Assembly (NCBI RefSeq): GCF_004345855.1
Contig: NZ_SLXN01000007.1
Span: 1 to 64,000, forward strand
DNA length: 64,000 bases
Source: Sphingomonas sp. BK235
GTDB taxonomy: Bacteria > Pseudomonadota > Alphaproteobacteria > Sphingomonadales > Sphingomonadaceae
Direction of reading: 5' to 3'
The stretch's first letter is position 1; the number at the start of each line of letters is the position of its first letter. A program made the translations under genes and the position numbers. Below the pieces are notes generated by a model, which was not told where the DNA came from, did no database searches, and was given only the letters and a program-made list of their open reading frames with translations. Below are positions 9,141 through 17,869 of this stretch, piece after piece.

Positions 9141-10225
9141 AGCCCCAGCTCCCTCATCTCGACGACGCGATGCTCGCGCGCGCTGATCTCGGCGGCGACC
9201 CCGATCGCGACCGCGCGCAGCCCGTCCTCCGCGCTCACCTGCACCGGCGCCTCGCCGCGCACCGCGGCGGCGAAGGCGAGATGCTGGTAATAGGTCGCGC
9301 CCTCGTGGCTGCCCGCGGCGTGCGCGACCGGGTCGATCGCCACGGTCGTTCGCTCCACGCGCTTGGCGTTGCCGAAGCCGGTGCGCGGCGAGAACACCAG
9401 CTCGCCGGGCGGGATCAGCACGTCGAGCCGCGCGGCGTCGCCGGTGGCGCTCATCTCCTCCTGGTGCTCGGCGCCGTCGGCGAACATGCAGAGGTCCAGC
9501 ATCGCGCGGACGCCGTTGCTGAAATCGACCGTGGTGAAGCTGTTGTCGATGATGTCGGGGCGCTCACCGCCGTAAAGCTCGTCGAGGTGGTTGACGTCCA
9601 TCGCGCCCGAGCAGTGGACGCGCACCGGCTCGGCGCCGGTGATGACGCGCATCAGGTCGAAGAAGTGGCAGCATTTCTCCACCATCGTGCCGCCGGTGTT
9701 GCGCGCGAAGCGGTTCCAGTCGCCGACCTTCTCGAGGAAGGGGAAGCGATGCTCGCGGATCGACAGCATGCGCAGCGCGCCGACGCGCCCGGCATGGACC
9801 TGTTGGATGAAGGCGGCGGCGGGCGGCATGAAGCGATATTCCATGCCGGTCCAGAACGGCGCCGCGCGCGCCGCCGCCCGCTCGACGATCCAGCGCGCGT
9901 CGTCGAGCGTGGTGGCGAGCGGCTTCTCGCACAGGATCGCGGCGTTGGTGGCGAACAGCGGCTCCAGCACGGCGCGGTGGGTGTGGTTGGGCGAGGCGAT
10001 CACGATCGCGTCGACCTGCGCGTCGCGCGCCAGCGCCTCGGCCGAGTCATAGGCGGTCGCGCCCGCCGCGACCTCGCCGAGCGCGTCGCGCGCCCAGCCG
10101 AGCGAGGTCGGCACCGGGTCGGCGAGCGCGACGACGCGCGCGCCGGGCACCAAAACGATGTTGCGGAGGTGTTCGACCCCCATCATGCCCGTGCCGACCA
10201 ATCCGTACCTGATCTCGGCTACCAT
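9137..10225 (-). CDS. Gfo/Idh/MocA-family oxidoreductase
   Basis: 362 residues from the ATG at 10225; GTG and TTG starts at 10228 and 10234 are also possible. The N-terminal Rossmann motif is GLVGTGMMGVEHLRNI, with ADPVP after strand 2 and the family motif CEKPLATTLDDA near residue 100. The middle motif GTMVEKCCHFFDLM places a histidine pair where sugar-ring substrates bind in this family. These enzymes oxidise or reduce hydroxyls of sugars, inositols or sugar acids with NAD(P). It is divergent from the aldo/keto reductase with a gap of under 35 bases, and coupled to the FAD protein downstream. Confidence 0.82.
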   Translation of the reverse strand: MVAEIRYGLVGTGMMGVEHLRNIVLVPGARVVALADPVPTSLGWARDALGEVAAGATAYDSAEALARDAQVDAIVIASPNHTHRAVLEPLFATNAAILCEKPLATTLDDARWIVERAAARAAPFWTGMEYRFMPPAAAFIQQVHAGRVGALRMLSIREHRFPFLEKVGDWNRFARNTGGTMVEKCCHFFDLMRVITGAEPVRVHCSGAMDVNHLDELYGGERPDIIDNSFTTVDFSNGVRAMLDLCMFADGAEHQEEMSATGDAARLDVLIPPGELVFSPRTGFGNAKRVERTTVAIDPVAHAAGSHEGATYYQHLAFAAAVRGEAPVQVSAEDGLRAVAIGVAAEISAREHRVVEMRELGL

Positions 10226-10243
10226 CACGTCCAACCCTGTGCC

Positions 10244-11152
10244 ATGCCGCCGCGGATGACGACGCTGCGCCTATCCAACCAACCGCGCCCGCTCGGCAAG
10301 AGCGGGCTGACCGTCTCACCGCTCGCCTGGGGCATGTGGCGCCTCGCCGGCGACGATATCGCGCCGGTACGCGCGCTGATCGACGCCGCGCTCGAGGCCG
10401 GGATCACCTTGTTCGACACCGCCGACATCTACGGTGCCGACGTGCCGGCAGGCTTCGGCTCGGCCGAAGAGCTGTTCGGCCGCGCGCTCGCCGAGGAGCG
10501 CGCGCTGCGTGACCGCATGGTGATCGCGACCAAGGGCGGCATCCGGCCCGGCATCCCCTACAATTCGGGCGCCGACTATCTCGCCGGAGCGCTCGACGAC
10601 TCGCTGCGCCGGCTCGGCGTCGACGTGATCGACCTCTACCAGGTCCACCGCCGCGACTTCCTCACCCACCCGCAGGAGGTCGCCGCCGCGCTGACCCGCA
10701 TGGTGGAGACGGGTAAGGTGCGCGCGCTCGGCGTCTCCAACCATTCGGTGCACGAACTGGAGGCGCTCCAGTCCTTCCTCGCCCAGCCGCTGGCGAGCAC
10801 GCAGCCCGAGTTCTCGCCGCTTCGCGCTGCGCCGCTGTTCGACGGCGTGCTCGACCAGGCGATGCGGCTCGACCTCGCGGTGCTCGCCTGGTCGCCGCTC
10901 GGCGGCGGTCGGCTGGCCGACCCGTCGCACCCGGCGGCGCGGCTGCTCGCCGAACACGGGGCCGAGTTCGGCGTCGACGCGGCGACCGCGGCGCTGTCCT
11001 GGGTGATGGCGCATCCCGCGCGCGTGATCCCGATCATCGGCTCGCAGAACCCCGCACGCGTGCGCGCCGCCGCGGACGCCTGCAAGGTCGAGTGGACCCG
11101 CGCGCGCTGGTACGCCGTGCTCGAGGCCGGCACGGGGGAGAAGCTGCCATGA
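10244..11152 (+). CDS. Aldo/keto reductase (YdhF-like; possible SmoB analogue)
   Basis: 302 residues from ATG 10244, or 298 from ATG 10256. The AKR fold is clear: GITLFDTADIYG carries the catalytic Asp and Tyr, VIATKGG the Lys, and DVIDLYQVHRRD the His. GVSNHSVHELEALQ and the WSPLGGGRLAD nucleotide-binding loop match YdhF-like reductases. Its ATGA stop overlaps the start of the flavin monooxygenase. An AKR of this type paired with an SsuD-like monooxygenase is the core of the sulfoquinovose monooxygenase pathway, where it reduces a 6-dehydro-sugar. That role here is inference. Confidence 0.85.
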   Translation: MPPRMTTLRLSNQPRPLGKSGLTVSPLAWGMWRLAGDDIAPVRALIDAALEAGITLFDTADIYGADVPAGFGSAEELFGRALAEERALRDRMVIATKGGIRPGIPYNSGADYLAGALDDSLRRLGVDVIDLYQVHRRDFLTHPQEVAAALTRMVETGKVRALGVSNHSVHELEALQSFLAQPLASTQPEFSPLRAAPLFDGVLDQAMRLDLAVLAWSPLGGGRLADPSHPAARLLAEHGAEFGVDAATAALSWVMAHPARVIPIIGSQNPARVRAAADACKVEWTRARWYAVLEAGTGEKLP

Positions 11153-12213
11153 CGCGCGCGCCCTGCGAGGTGAGCTGGTTCTCGGCCTTGTGCGACGACG
11201 ATTACGAGTTCCTCGGCGTTCCCGACGAGCGGCTGCGCTCGTCGTGGGAGCATTGTCGCGACATCGCGCTCCAGGCGGAGAGCGGCGGGTTCGACAATAT
11301 CCTGCTGCCCTCGGGCTACACGCTCGGGATCGACACCACCGCCTTCGCCGCGGGCATCGCGCCGCTGCTGCGCCGTCTGTGGCTGCTGATGGCGGTGCGC
11401 GTCGGCGAGAGCTGGCCGCCGCAGCTCGCGCGCCAGATCGCGACGATCGACCGGATGCTCGGCGGGCGGCTGACCGTCAACATCATCTCGAGCGACCTGC
11501 CCGGCGAGACGCTGGAGAGCGCGCCGCGCTACCGCCGCACCGTCGAGGCGATGCAGATCCTGCGCACGCTGCTCGACGGCAAGTCGCTCGATCACCGGGG
11601 CGAGTTCTGGCAGCTCAAGCTCGACCCGCCCGGCATCACCACCACGCTGGGGCGCTGTCCCCTGCTTTATTTCGGCGGCCTGTCCGAGGCCGCGCGCGAC
11701 GCCGCGGCGGCACAGGCGGACGTCTATCTGATGTGGCCCGACACGATCGAGGGCGTGCGCGGCATCGTCGCCGACCTGCGCGCGCGCGCCGCGGCGAAGG
11801 GGCGGACGCTGCGCTTCGGCTATCGTGTCCATGTCGTGGTGCGCGAGAGCGAGGCGGCGGCGCGCGACGCCGCGGACCGGCTGCTGTCGCGGCTCGACGA
11901 CGCCACCGGTGCCGCGATCCGCGCGCGCTCGCTCGATTCGCAGTCCGCAGGGGTGCGCCGCCAGGCCGAGCTGCGCGAGGGCAGCGACGACGGCTATGCC
12001 GAGGCCAATCTGTGGACCGGGATCGGGCGCGCGCGCTCGGGTTGCGGCGCGGCGATCGTCGGCGACCCCGACCAGGTGCTCGCCAAGCTGGAGGCCTATC
12101 GCGCCGAGGGGATCGACGCCTTCATCCTCTCGGGCTACCCGCACGCCGCCGAGGCCGATTTGTTCGCGCGCCACGTGCTGCCGCGGCTCGACCACGCGCC
12201 GCTGGCGCGGTGA
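11149..12213 (+). CDS. SsuD-like LLM flavin-dependent monooxygenase
   Basis: 354 residues in the bacterial-luciferase-like fold. The start is the ATG overlapping the reductase stop; the open frame further upstream lies inside that gene. Marks: EVSWFSAL at the N terminus, AESGGFDNILLPSGY, GRLTVNIISSDLPGE (FMN phosphate region) and CPLLYFGGLSEAARDAAAAQADVYLMWPD, a pattern seen in alkanesulfonate and sulfoquinovose monooxygenases. Such enzymes use FMNH2 and O2 to break C-S bonds. No separate flavin reductase gene is adjacent; the FAD/NAD(P) protein at 7773-9140 could serve, but this is not shown. Confidence 0.82.
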   Translation: MTRAPCEVSWFSALCDDDYEFLGVPDERLRSSWEHCRDIALQAESGGFDNILLPSGYTLGIDTTAFAAGIAPLLRRLWLLMAVRVGESWPPQLARQIATIDRMLGGRLTVNIISSDLPGETLESAPRYRRTVEAMQILRTLLDGKSLDHRGEFWQLKLDPPGITTTLGRCPLLYFGGLSEAARDAAAAQADVYLMWPDTIEGVRGIVADLRARAAAKGRTLRFGYRVHVVVRESEAAARDAADRLLSRLDDATGAAIRARSLDSQSAGVRRQAELREGSDDGYAEANLWTGIGRARSGCGAAIVGDPDQVLAKLEAYRAEGIDAFILSGYPHAAEADLFARHVLPRLDHAPLAR

Positions 12214-12287
12214 GCGAGGTGAGGCGGGGCGCGTGCGAGGTGACTTCGGCGAGCCGGGCCGCACCCCTCGGCGCTCACCGCCCCCTT

Positions 12288-12383
12288 CGTCATCCCGGAC
12301 TTGTTCCGGGATCCACCGTGGCGCGCATCCAACGATCGTGGAGAGCGTCGACGGGTAGGCCCCGGAACAAGCCCGGGGTGACG
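12288..12383. repeat. 96-bp inverted-repeat (REP doublet) element, copy 4
   Basis: Arms at both ends fold as CCCGGA-N5-TCCGGG and CCCCGGA-like; the right arm is degenerate (GCCCGGGGTGACG). It is followed 75 bases later by copy 5, a tandem arrangement filling most of the 12214-12586 gap. Confidence 0.75.
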
Positions 12384-12458
12384 GAAGGTATGGGTGCCTG
12401 CGTCGTGTCGCAGCACCTCGCCGTACTTGTCCCGCGTTCGGCAAGCCAACTCTTCTCC

Positions 12459-12554
12459 CGTCATGCCGGGCCTGACCCGGCATCCATCCCGCCGCGCACG
12501 CAACCGGCATGGCGCGCACGGCACCATGGACCCCGGCGCAGGGCCGGGGTGACG
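12459..12554. repeat. 96-bp inverted-repeat (REP doublet) element, copy 5
   Basis: A diverged copy with GCCGGGCCTGACCCGGC in the left arm and CCCCGGCGCAGGGCCGGGG in the right. Same length as the other copies. The MFS gene reading frame is open through its right half, which makes the MFS start uncertain. Confidence 0.7.
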
Positions 12555-12586
12555 AGGAGGGCGGTGATCCTACCGGCCCTAGCCAA

Positions 12587-13831
12587 GTGACCCGTACCCT
12601 CGCCGATCTCGGCTCCGCCCGGCGTTCGCTGCTCTTCGCCCTCGTCATCACCGCGGGCGTGCTCAACCTCGTCGATCGCCAGATCATCGCGGTGCTCAAG
12701 CCGCAGATCGCCGCCGACCTCAACTGGAGCGACGACGATTACGGCACGCTCGCCGCCTGGTTCCAGGCGGGGGCGGCGGGGGGCTTCCTCGTCACCGGCT
12801 GGATCGCGGACAAGCTCGGGGTGAAATGGGCCAACCCGGTCGGCGTCGCGGCGTGGAGCGTCGCCGCGCTGCTGCACGGCTGGGCGCGCACCACAATCGA
12901 GTTCGTGCTGGTCCGCGTCACGCTCGGCGCCACCGAGGCGATGGGCACGCCCACCGCGACCAAGACCGTCGCCGCGGTGCTGCCCGCCAACTGGCGCTCG
13001 ACCGGTTTCGGCGTCAGCAACGCGGCGAGCAGCCTCGGCGCGATCCTCGCGCCGCTCGCCATCCCCGCGGCGGCGCTGCTGCTCGGCTGGCGCGGCACCT
13101 TCGCCGCGGCCGGCGTGATCGGGCTCGGCTGGGCGCTGGTGTGGCTCGCTGCGACGCGCGGGCTGCGGCTCGACGCGCCCGCTGCCGCGACCGGAGCGAG
13201 CGCGCCGGTCGATTATGGCCCGATCCTGCGCGAGCGGCGTACCTGGGCGGTCGCAGGGGCCAAGCTGCTGTCCGACGCGACCTGGTGGCTGCTGCTGTTC
13301 TGGCTGCCCGATTTCTTCCACCGCCGCTTCGGGCTGAGCGGAGTCGAACTCGGCGTGCCGCTGGCGCTGGCCTATGGCGGCGCCGCGCTCGGCTCGCTGC
13401 TCGGCGGCGGCGTGGCGACCCGGCTGCTCGCGTCCGGCCATCGCGCCTGGACGGTGCGCCGCGGCGTGTTGCTGGCGGCGGCGTTGTGCGTGCTGCCCGT
13501 GCCGCTCGCGCTGGCGACCGCGCGCTTTCCCGCCGCGGTGGCGCTGATGGCGCTCGCACTGGCGGGGCATCAGGCCTTCTCCACCAACCTGTTCGCGCTC
13601 ATCGCGGACATCGTGCCGCAGCAGAAGGTCGGGCGGGTCACCGCCTTCGGCTCGTTCAGCGGCAATGTCGGCGGCGTGGTGATCTCCAAGGTGGCGGGCG
13701 TGGTGCTCGCGGCGGGGCTCGGCTACCTGCCGCTGCTGCTGTTCGCCGCGGTGTCGTACCTGCTCGCGCTCGGCTGGATCGTGCTGCTGCTGCGACCCGG
13801 CGCCGCGGGGCCGGCGCGCGCGGCGCCTTGA
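12587..13831 (+). CDS. MFS transporter, ExuT/anion:cation symporter-like
   Basis: About 414 residues with some twelve hydrophobic segments. Loop motifs such as GWIADKLGVKWANPVG (loop 2-3) and DRQIIAVLKPQIAADLNWSDDDYG near the N terminus are typical of the anion:cation symporter group that carries hexuronates, galactonate and related sugar acids. The GTG at 12587 is chosen because the upstream part of the frame is repeat sequence. It follows the SsuD-like gene after two repeats. It could import the substrate of the neighbouring redox cluster or of the KDG kinase; the substrate itself cannot be read. Confidence 0.8.
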   Translation: MTRTLADLGSARRSLLFALVITAGVLNLVDRQIIAVLKPQIAADLNWSDDDYGTLAAWFQAGAAGGFLVTGWIADKLGVKWANPVGVAAWSVAALLHGWARTTIEFVLVRVTLGATEAMGTPTATKTVAAVLPANWRSTGFGVSNAASSLGAILAPLAIPAAALLLGWRGTFAAAGVIGLGWALVWLAATRGLRLDAPAAATGASAPVDYGPILRERRTWAVAGAKLLSDATWWLLLFWLPDFFHRRFGLSGVELGVPLALAYGGAALGSLLGGGVATRLLASGHRAWTVRRGVLLAAALCVLPVPLALATARFPAAVALMALALAGHQAFSTNLFALIADIVPQQKVGRVTAFGSFSGNVGGVVISKVAGVVLAAGLGYLPLLLFAAVSYLLALGWIVLLLRPGAAGPARAAP

Positions 13832-13876
13832 TCGGCGGGCCGGGTCAGCTGTCCTGCCGACGCACGCGCCGCCGCA

Positions 13877-13905
13877 TTGTGCCGGTCGACACAATCACCT
13901 AATCT
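13877..13905 (+). promoter_or_regulatory. Promoter upstream of the thioesterase, with inverted repeat
   Basis: TTGTGC (13877-13882), 17 bases, TAATCT (13900-13905), about 28 bases before the ATG. A perfect inverted repeat, ATTGTG-N8-CACAAT (13876-13895), covers the -35 and spacer and could be an operator. Confidence 0.5.
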
Positions 13906-13932
13906 GCGCGCTCGCCACCGAAAGCCCGATTC

Positions 13933-14352
13933 ATGACTGCCTCCGCGCACGCGCACGCTTATCCGGTCCAGGTCGCGGACGAGGACATCGATTTCATGGG
14001 CCACGTCAACAACGCGGTCTATCTGAAATGGGTGCAGGCCGCGGTGCTCGATTATTGGGAGCGCGTCGCGCCGCCCGAGGCGGTGGCGCAGCATCTCTGG
14101 GTCGCGCTCAAGCACGAGATCACCTATCGCCGGCCGACCTTCCTCGAGGACGGCATCGTCGCCGAGGTGATCGCGGAGAAGGCGCAGGGTGCGCGCACCT
14201 TCTTCAGCACCTTGTTCAAGCGCGGCGAGGAGATTGTCGCCGAGGTCAGCAGCGTGTGGTGCTGTCTCGACGCCGCGACGCAGCGCCCCGCGCGGCTCGG
14301 CAAGGACGTGATCGCACGCTTCGTCGCGGAGCCGGGTGCCGCGCGCGGTTGA
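13933..14352 (+). CDS. Acyl-CoA thioesterase, 4HBT hot-dog fold
   Basis: 139 residues. The motif DFMGHVNNAVYLKWVQ near residues 19-34 is the 4-hydroxybenzoyl-CoA thioesterase signature, with the catalytic acid position in the early DEDIDFMGHVN stretch. The rest of the hot-dog strands follows (EITYRRPTFLEDGIVAEV). It likely hydrolyses short or medium acyl-CoA thioesters in the cytoplasm; the natural substrate is unknown. It has its own promoter-like sequence and is followed by the sugar kinase after about 50 bases. Confidence 0.85.
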   Translation: MTASAHAHAYPVQVADEDIDFMGHVNNAVYLKWVQAAVLDYWERVAPPEAVAQHLWVALKHEITYRRPTFLEDGIVAEVIAEKAQGARTFFSTLFKRGEEIVAEVSSVWCCLDAATQRPARLGKDVIARFVAEPGAARG

Positions 14353-14404
14353 CGTCGCCGCCCCCAGCCGCGACACACGGCGGCGACACGGGGAGGGGAG
14401 ATTG

Positions 14405-15403
14405 ATGGGCAAGCTGCTGGCGTTCGGCGAGGTCATGCTGCGCTTGTCGCCGCCGGGGCGCGAATTGCTGCTCCAATCGGCGCGCCTCGACGTCTGGGTC
14501 GCGGGCGCCGAGGCCAATGTCGTCACGCAGCTCGCTTGTCTCGGCCATGACGTCGCCTTCGCCAGCCGGGTGCCCGACAATGACCTCGGCCGCGCCGCGC
14601 TGCGCACGCTGCGCGGCCATGGCGTCGACGTCGCGCGCGTGGCGCTCGGGGGCGAGCGGATCGGGCTGTATTTCGCCACCACCGGCGCGGGGCTGCGCGC
14701 GACCGAGGTGGTGTACGACCGCGCGCATTCCGCCTTCGCCGAGGCGCCGGCGGACTCCTGGGACTGGGACGCGCTGCTCGACGGGGTGGACCGGCTCCAC
14801 CTGTCCGGCATCACCCCGGCACTCGGGCCGGTGCCGGCGCGCAGCGCGATCGCCGCCGCCGAGGCCGCCACGGCGCGCGGCGTCGCGGTGTCGTTCGACG
14901 GCAACTGGCGCGGCAAGCTGTGGGCGCGCTGGGACGGTGACCCGCGCGCGATCCTCGGTCAGATCGTGCGCCATGCCGACCTGATGTTCGGCAACCATCG
15001 CGACGTGGCGCTGCTGCTCGGGCGCGACGATCTGGCGGGCGACGCACGTCGCGCCGCCGAGGCGGCGTTCGACGCTTTTCCGACGCTGCGGATGATCGCG
15101 TCGACCGCGCGCCACGTCGAGCATGTCGACCTCAACCGGCTCTCCGCGCGGATCGACACGCGCGCGGGCGCGGCGGAGAGCGAGGAGGTGGTGCTGGCCG
15201 GCATCGTCGACCGTATCGGTGGCGGCGACGCCTTTGCCGCGGGCGTCCTCCACGCCCTGCGCCGGGGTGAGGATGCCGCGGCGGCGGCGCGGAGCGGGCT
15301 GGCGCTGGCCGCGCTGAAACATTCGCTGCCCGGCGACGCGGGGCTGTTCCGCCAGAGCGATCTGGATGCCTTTCTCGGCGGCGAACTGGACGTGCGCCGC
15401 TAG
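14405..15403 (+). CDS. kdgK: PfkB-family sugar kinase, 2-keto-3-deoxygluconate kinase-like
   Basis: 332 residues starting at an ATG preceded by GGGGAGGGGAG. The N-terminal GEVMLRLSPPGRELLLQS and AGAEANVVTQLACLG match KDG kinases. VSFDGNWRGKLW and NHRDVALLLG are also typical of this branch. The PfkB signature 2 appears as DRIGGGDAFAAG, with the catalytic Asp in GGD rather than the usual GAGD. It would phosphorylate 2-keto-3-deoxygluconate to KDPG for the Entner-Doudoroff route. Nearby sugar-acid genes support this. A related ketose kinase cannot be excluded. Confidence 0.82.
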   Translation: MGKLLAFGEVMLRLSPPGRELLLQSARLDVWVAGAEANVVTQLACLGHDVAFASRVPDNDLGRAALRTLRGHGVDVARVALGGERIGLYFATTGAGLRATEVVYDRAHSAFAEAPADSWDWDALLDGVDRLHLSGITPALGPVPARSAIAAAEAATARGVAVSFDGNWRGKLWARWDGDPRAILGQIVRHADLMFGNHRDVALLLGRDDLAGDARRAAEAAFDAFPTLRMIASTARHVEHVDLNRLSARIDTRAGAAESEEVVLAGIVDRIGGGDAFAAGVLHALRRGEDAAAAARSGLALAALKHSLPGDAGLFRQSDLDAFLGGELDVRR

Positions 15404-15456
15404 AGGCGTCTCACGCCGCCGCGGCGACACGCCCGACCACCGGCGCGCCCAACGAG

Positions 15457-15490
15457 AACGCCGCCCGCATCCTTCGATACGGGCGGCGTT
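15457..15490. terminator. Hairpin between convergent genes
   Basis: An 11-bp perfect stem, AACGCCGCCCG and CGGGCGGCGTT, with a 12-base loop lies 54 bases after kdgK and 76 bases from the 3' end of the next gene. It is placed to end transcription from both sides; no clear T run follows. Confidence 0.55.
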
Positions 15491-15565
15491 CGATTTCAGA
15501 CGATCCTGGCGCGCCGGTCGGGACAGACGTCCGAGCGGCGCGCGTGGATCGCGACCCAGAGCGGA

Positions 15566-16315
15566 TCAGCGCGGCTTGCGCTTGCTCTTGGTCGTCGTGG
15601 TGGTCGCGCCCGGCGCAGTGGTCGACGCGTCCGCGGTGGTGCCGGGGGTCGCGGTGGTGGTGTCCGCGGTGGTCGCGCCCGCCGCGGCGGTGCCGGCGGT
15701 CGCGTCGGTCGTGGTGGCGCCCGCCGCTGCCGCGCCCGCCGTACCGGCACCGGCCGCGCTGCTGCCGGCCGCACTGCCGCCGCCCGCCGCCGTCATCGCC
15801 GACTTGAGCTGCGCCGCGGTCATGCCGAGCATCACGCCCTGCGGCCCCGGGCCGAAGCCCGTCGCCGGCAGCACCGCGTCACCATCCGTGGTGGTCAGCG
15901 TCACGCCGCTGGCGTCGACCGACTTGATCGTGCCGAGCTGCGTACCGCCGCTGCCGTAGACGGTCGCGCCGGGGACCAGCTTGGACTTGAAGTCGGCCGA
16001 GGCCTGCGCCTGCTGCTGCCCGGCCGCGGCCTCGAGCTGCGCCTTGGTCATCGCCAGCACCGGGCCTTGCGCGCCCTTGCCGAGCGAGGTCAGCGGGATC
16101 GCGGCCTTGACCGTGCCGGTGTTGACCACCGCATTGGTGCCGTCGGTGCTCTCGACGGTGCCGACGACCCCGCCCGAGGTGTCATAGACGGTGGCGCCGG
16201 TGGCGACCGTGGCCGCACCCGTGGCAGGCGCCTGGGCCGGTGCTGCCGCCTGCGCCAGCGCGGCCCCGGGAAGGGCGGCGGCGGAAGCGAGAGCGAAAAC
16301 GGCGAAGTGCTTCAC
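15566..16315 (-). CDS. Secreted protein with duplicated PRC-like repeats and an Ala/Thr-rich tail
   Basis: 249 residues starting GTG (a TAGGAG site lies 7 bases upstream). A signal peptide ends at AALAQ near residue 21. Two copies of a roughly 60-residue unit follow (about 39-97 and 115-174). Both begin GATVY, pass through a VGTVES/LGTIKS strand, and end in QGPVLAMTKAQLEAA/QGVMLGMTAAQLKSA. The rest (175-249) is low-complexity Ala, Thr and Gly, ending in a basic KSKRKPR. The repeats resemble a PRC-barrel-type beta unit. No enzyme motif is present; an envelope or surface role is inferred from the signal peptide only. Confidence 0.75.
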   Translation of the reverse strand: MKHFAVFALASAAALPGAALAQAAAPAQAPATGAATVATGATVYDTSGGVVGTVESTDGTNAVVNTGTVKAAIPLTSLGKGAQGPVLAMTKAQLEAAAGQQQAQASADFKSKLVPGATVYGSGGTQLGTIKSVDASGVTLTTTDGDAVLPATGFGPGPQGVMLGMTAAQLKSAMTAAGGGSAAGSSAAGAGTAGAAAAGATTTDATAGTAAAGATTADTTTATPGTTADASTTAPGATTTTTKSKRKPR

Positions 16316-16439
16316 GAGAAACTCCTATGGTCGTTTACGAAAAAATGACGAAGTTGAAACGATCGCGTCTCAAACAGGGTTCCCGGTGATGCCCGACTCG
16401 CCCTGCACGTGCGGTGAACCGCTCGTTCATCGAACAGTC

Positions 16440-16454
16440 GTTCCCTTCCTGTTC
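16440..16454 (+). promoter_or_regulatory. LexA (SOS) box upstream of radA
   Basis: GTTC-CCTTCCT-GTTC matches the alphaproteobacterial LexA consensus GTTC-N7-GTTC exactly and lies 22 bases before the radA ATG. A one-base variant stands before uvrD at 28848-28862. Confidence 0.7.
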
Positions 16455-16475
16455 CGTTCGCGCTAAGGCGGCCGC

Positions 16476-17852
16476 ATGGCCAAAGCGCATAAGCGATACG
16501 TCTGTCAGGCGTGCGGATCGGTGTCTCACCGCTGGCAGGGGCAGTGCGCCGACTGCTCCGAGTGGAACACGTTGGTGGAGGAAGCGCCGGTCGCTGCCAC
16601 GCCGTTTCAGGCCAAGCACAATCTCCAGGGGGGCGGGCGCACGATCGCGCTGGTCGGGCTGGACGCCGAGGTGGCGCTGCCCCCGCGCACGCCGTTCGGC
16701 ATCGCCGAGCTCGACCGCGCGTTGGGCGGCGGGCTGGTGGCGGGCTCGGCGACGCTGATCGGCGGCGACCCCGGGATCGGCAAGTCGACGCTGCTGCTCC
16801 AGGCCGCGGCGGCGCTGGCGCGGCGCGGGCATGAGGTGGCCTATGTCTCGGGCGAGGAGGCCGCCGATCAGGTGCGGCTGCGCGCGCGCCGGCTCGGGCT
16901 GGGCGACGCGCCGGTGAAGCTCGCCGCCGCCACCTCGACGCGCGACATCCTGACGACGCTGTCGCAGGACCGCCCGCCCGCGCTGCTGGTGATCGACTCG
17001 ATCCAGACGATGCACTCCGACTTGATCGAGGGTGCGCCGGGTACCGTGAGCCAGGTCCGCGCCAGCGCGCAGGAGCTGATCCGCTTCGCCAAGGAACGCG
17101 GCACCGCGGTGGTGCTGGTCGGCCATGTCACCAAGGATGGCACGATCGCGGGGCCGCGCGTGCTCGAGCATATGGTCGACACGGTGCTGAGCTTCGAGGG
17201 CGAGCGCAGCCACCAGTATCGCATCCTGCGCAGCCTCAAGAACCGCTTCGGCGGCACCGACGAGATCGGCGTCTTCGCCATGGCGGGCGACGGGCTGGCG
17301 GAGGTGTCCAACCCCTCGGCGCTGTTCCTCACCCAGCGCGACGAGGGCGTCACCGGCGCCACGGTCTTCCCCGCGCTGGAGGGGACGCGACCGGTGCTGG
17401 TCGAGATCCAGGCGCTGGTGGTGCGGCTCGCCAGCGGGGCGACGCCGCGGCGCGCGGTGGTCGGCTGGGACTCGGGGCGGCTGGCGATGATCCTGGCGGT
17501 GCTGGAGGCGCGCTGCGGGCTCAGCTTCTCGACCTGCGAGGTGTATCTCAACGTGGCGGGGGGCTATCGCGTGCAGGACCCGGCGGCCGACCTCGCGGTC
17601 GCGGCGGCGCTGGTCTCGGCGCTGAGCGAGCGGCCGGTGCCCGCCGACGCGGTGGCGTTCGGCGAGATCGCGCTGTCGGGCGAGCTGCGCCCGGTGGCGC
17701 ACGCGCCGCTGCGGCTCAAGGAAGCGGCCAAGCTCGGCTTCGAGCGCGCGCTGCTGCCGGAGAGCGCCGCGGCGGCGGAGCGTGAGGTGATGCGGCGGTC
17801 GAGCTTCCGGACGCTCGGGCAGTTCGTCGACCACCTGCTCGGGAGGGGGTGA
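16476..17852 (+). CDS. radA: DNA repair protein RadA (Sms)
   Basis: 458 residues, the usual length. N-terminal C4 zinc finger (Cys10, Cys13, Cys24, Cys27). Walker A GGDPGIGKSTLLLQ at about 97-110. Walker B LLVIDSIQTM near 170. The RadA-specific KNRFGGTDEIGVF near 250. A C-terminal Lon-protease-like domain with the hexamer-forming PADLAVAAAL region. RadA drives branch migration and helps RecA in recombination. The LexA box just upstream suggests damage induction here. The gene is divergent from the secreted repeat protein across about 160 bases. Confidence 0.96.
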   Translation: MAKAHKRYVCQACGSVSHRWQGQCADCSEWNTLVEEAPVAATPFQAKHNLQGGGRTIALVGLDAEVALPPRTPFGIAELDRALGGGLVAGSATLIGGDPGIGKSTLLLQAAAALARRGHEVAYVSGEEAADQVRLRARRLGLGDAPVKLAAATSTRDILTTLSQDRPPALLVIDSIQTMHSDLIEGAPGTVSQVRASAQELIRFAKERGTAVVLVGHVTKDGTIAGPRVLEHMVDTVLSFEGERSHQYRILRSLKNRFGGTDEIGVFAMAGDGLAEVSNPSALFLTQRDEGVTGATVFPALEGTRPVLVEIQALVVRLASGATPRRAVVGWDSGRLAMILAVLEARCGLSFSTCEVYLNVAGGYRVQDPAADLAVAAALVSALSERPVPADAVAFGEIALSGELRPVAHAPLRLKEAAKLGFERALLPESAAAAEREVMRRSSFRTLGQFVDHLLGRG

Positions 17853-17869
17853 GGGGCGTCTCCGTCTCT

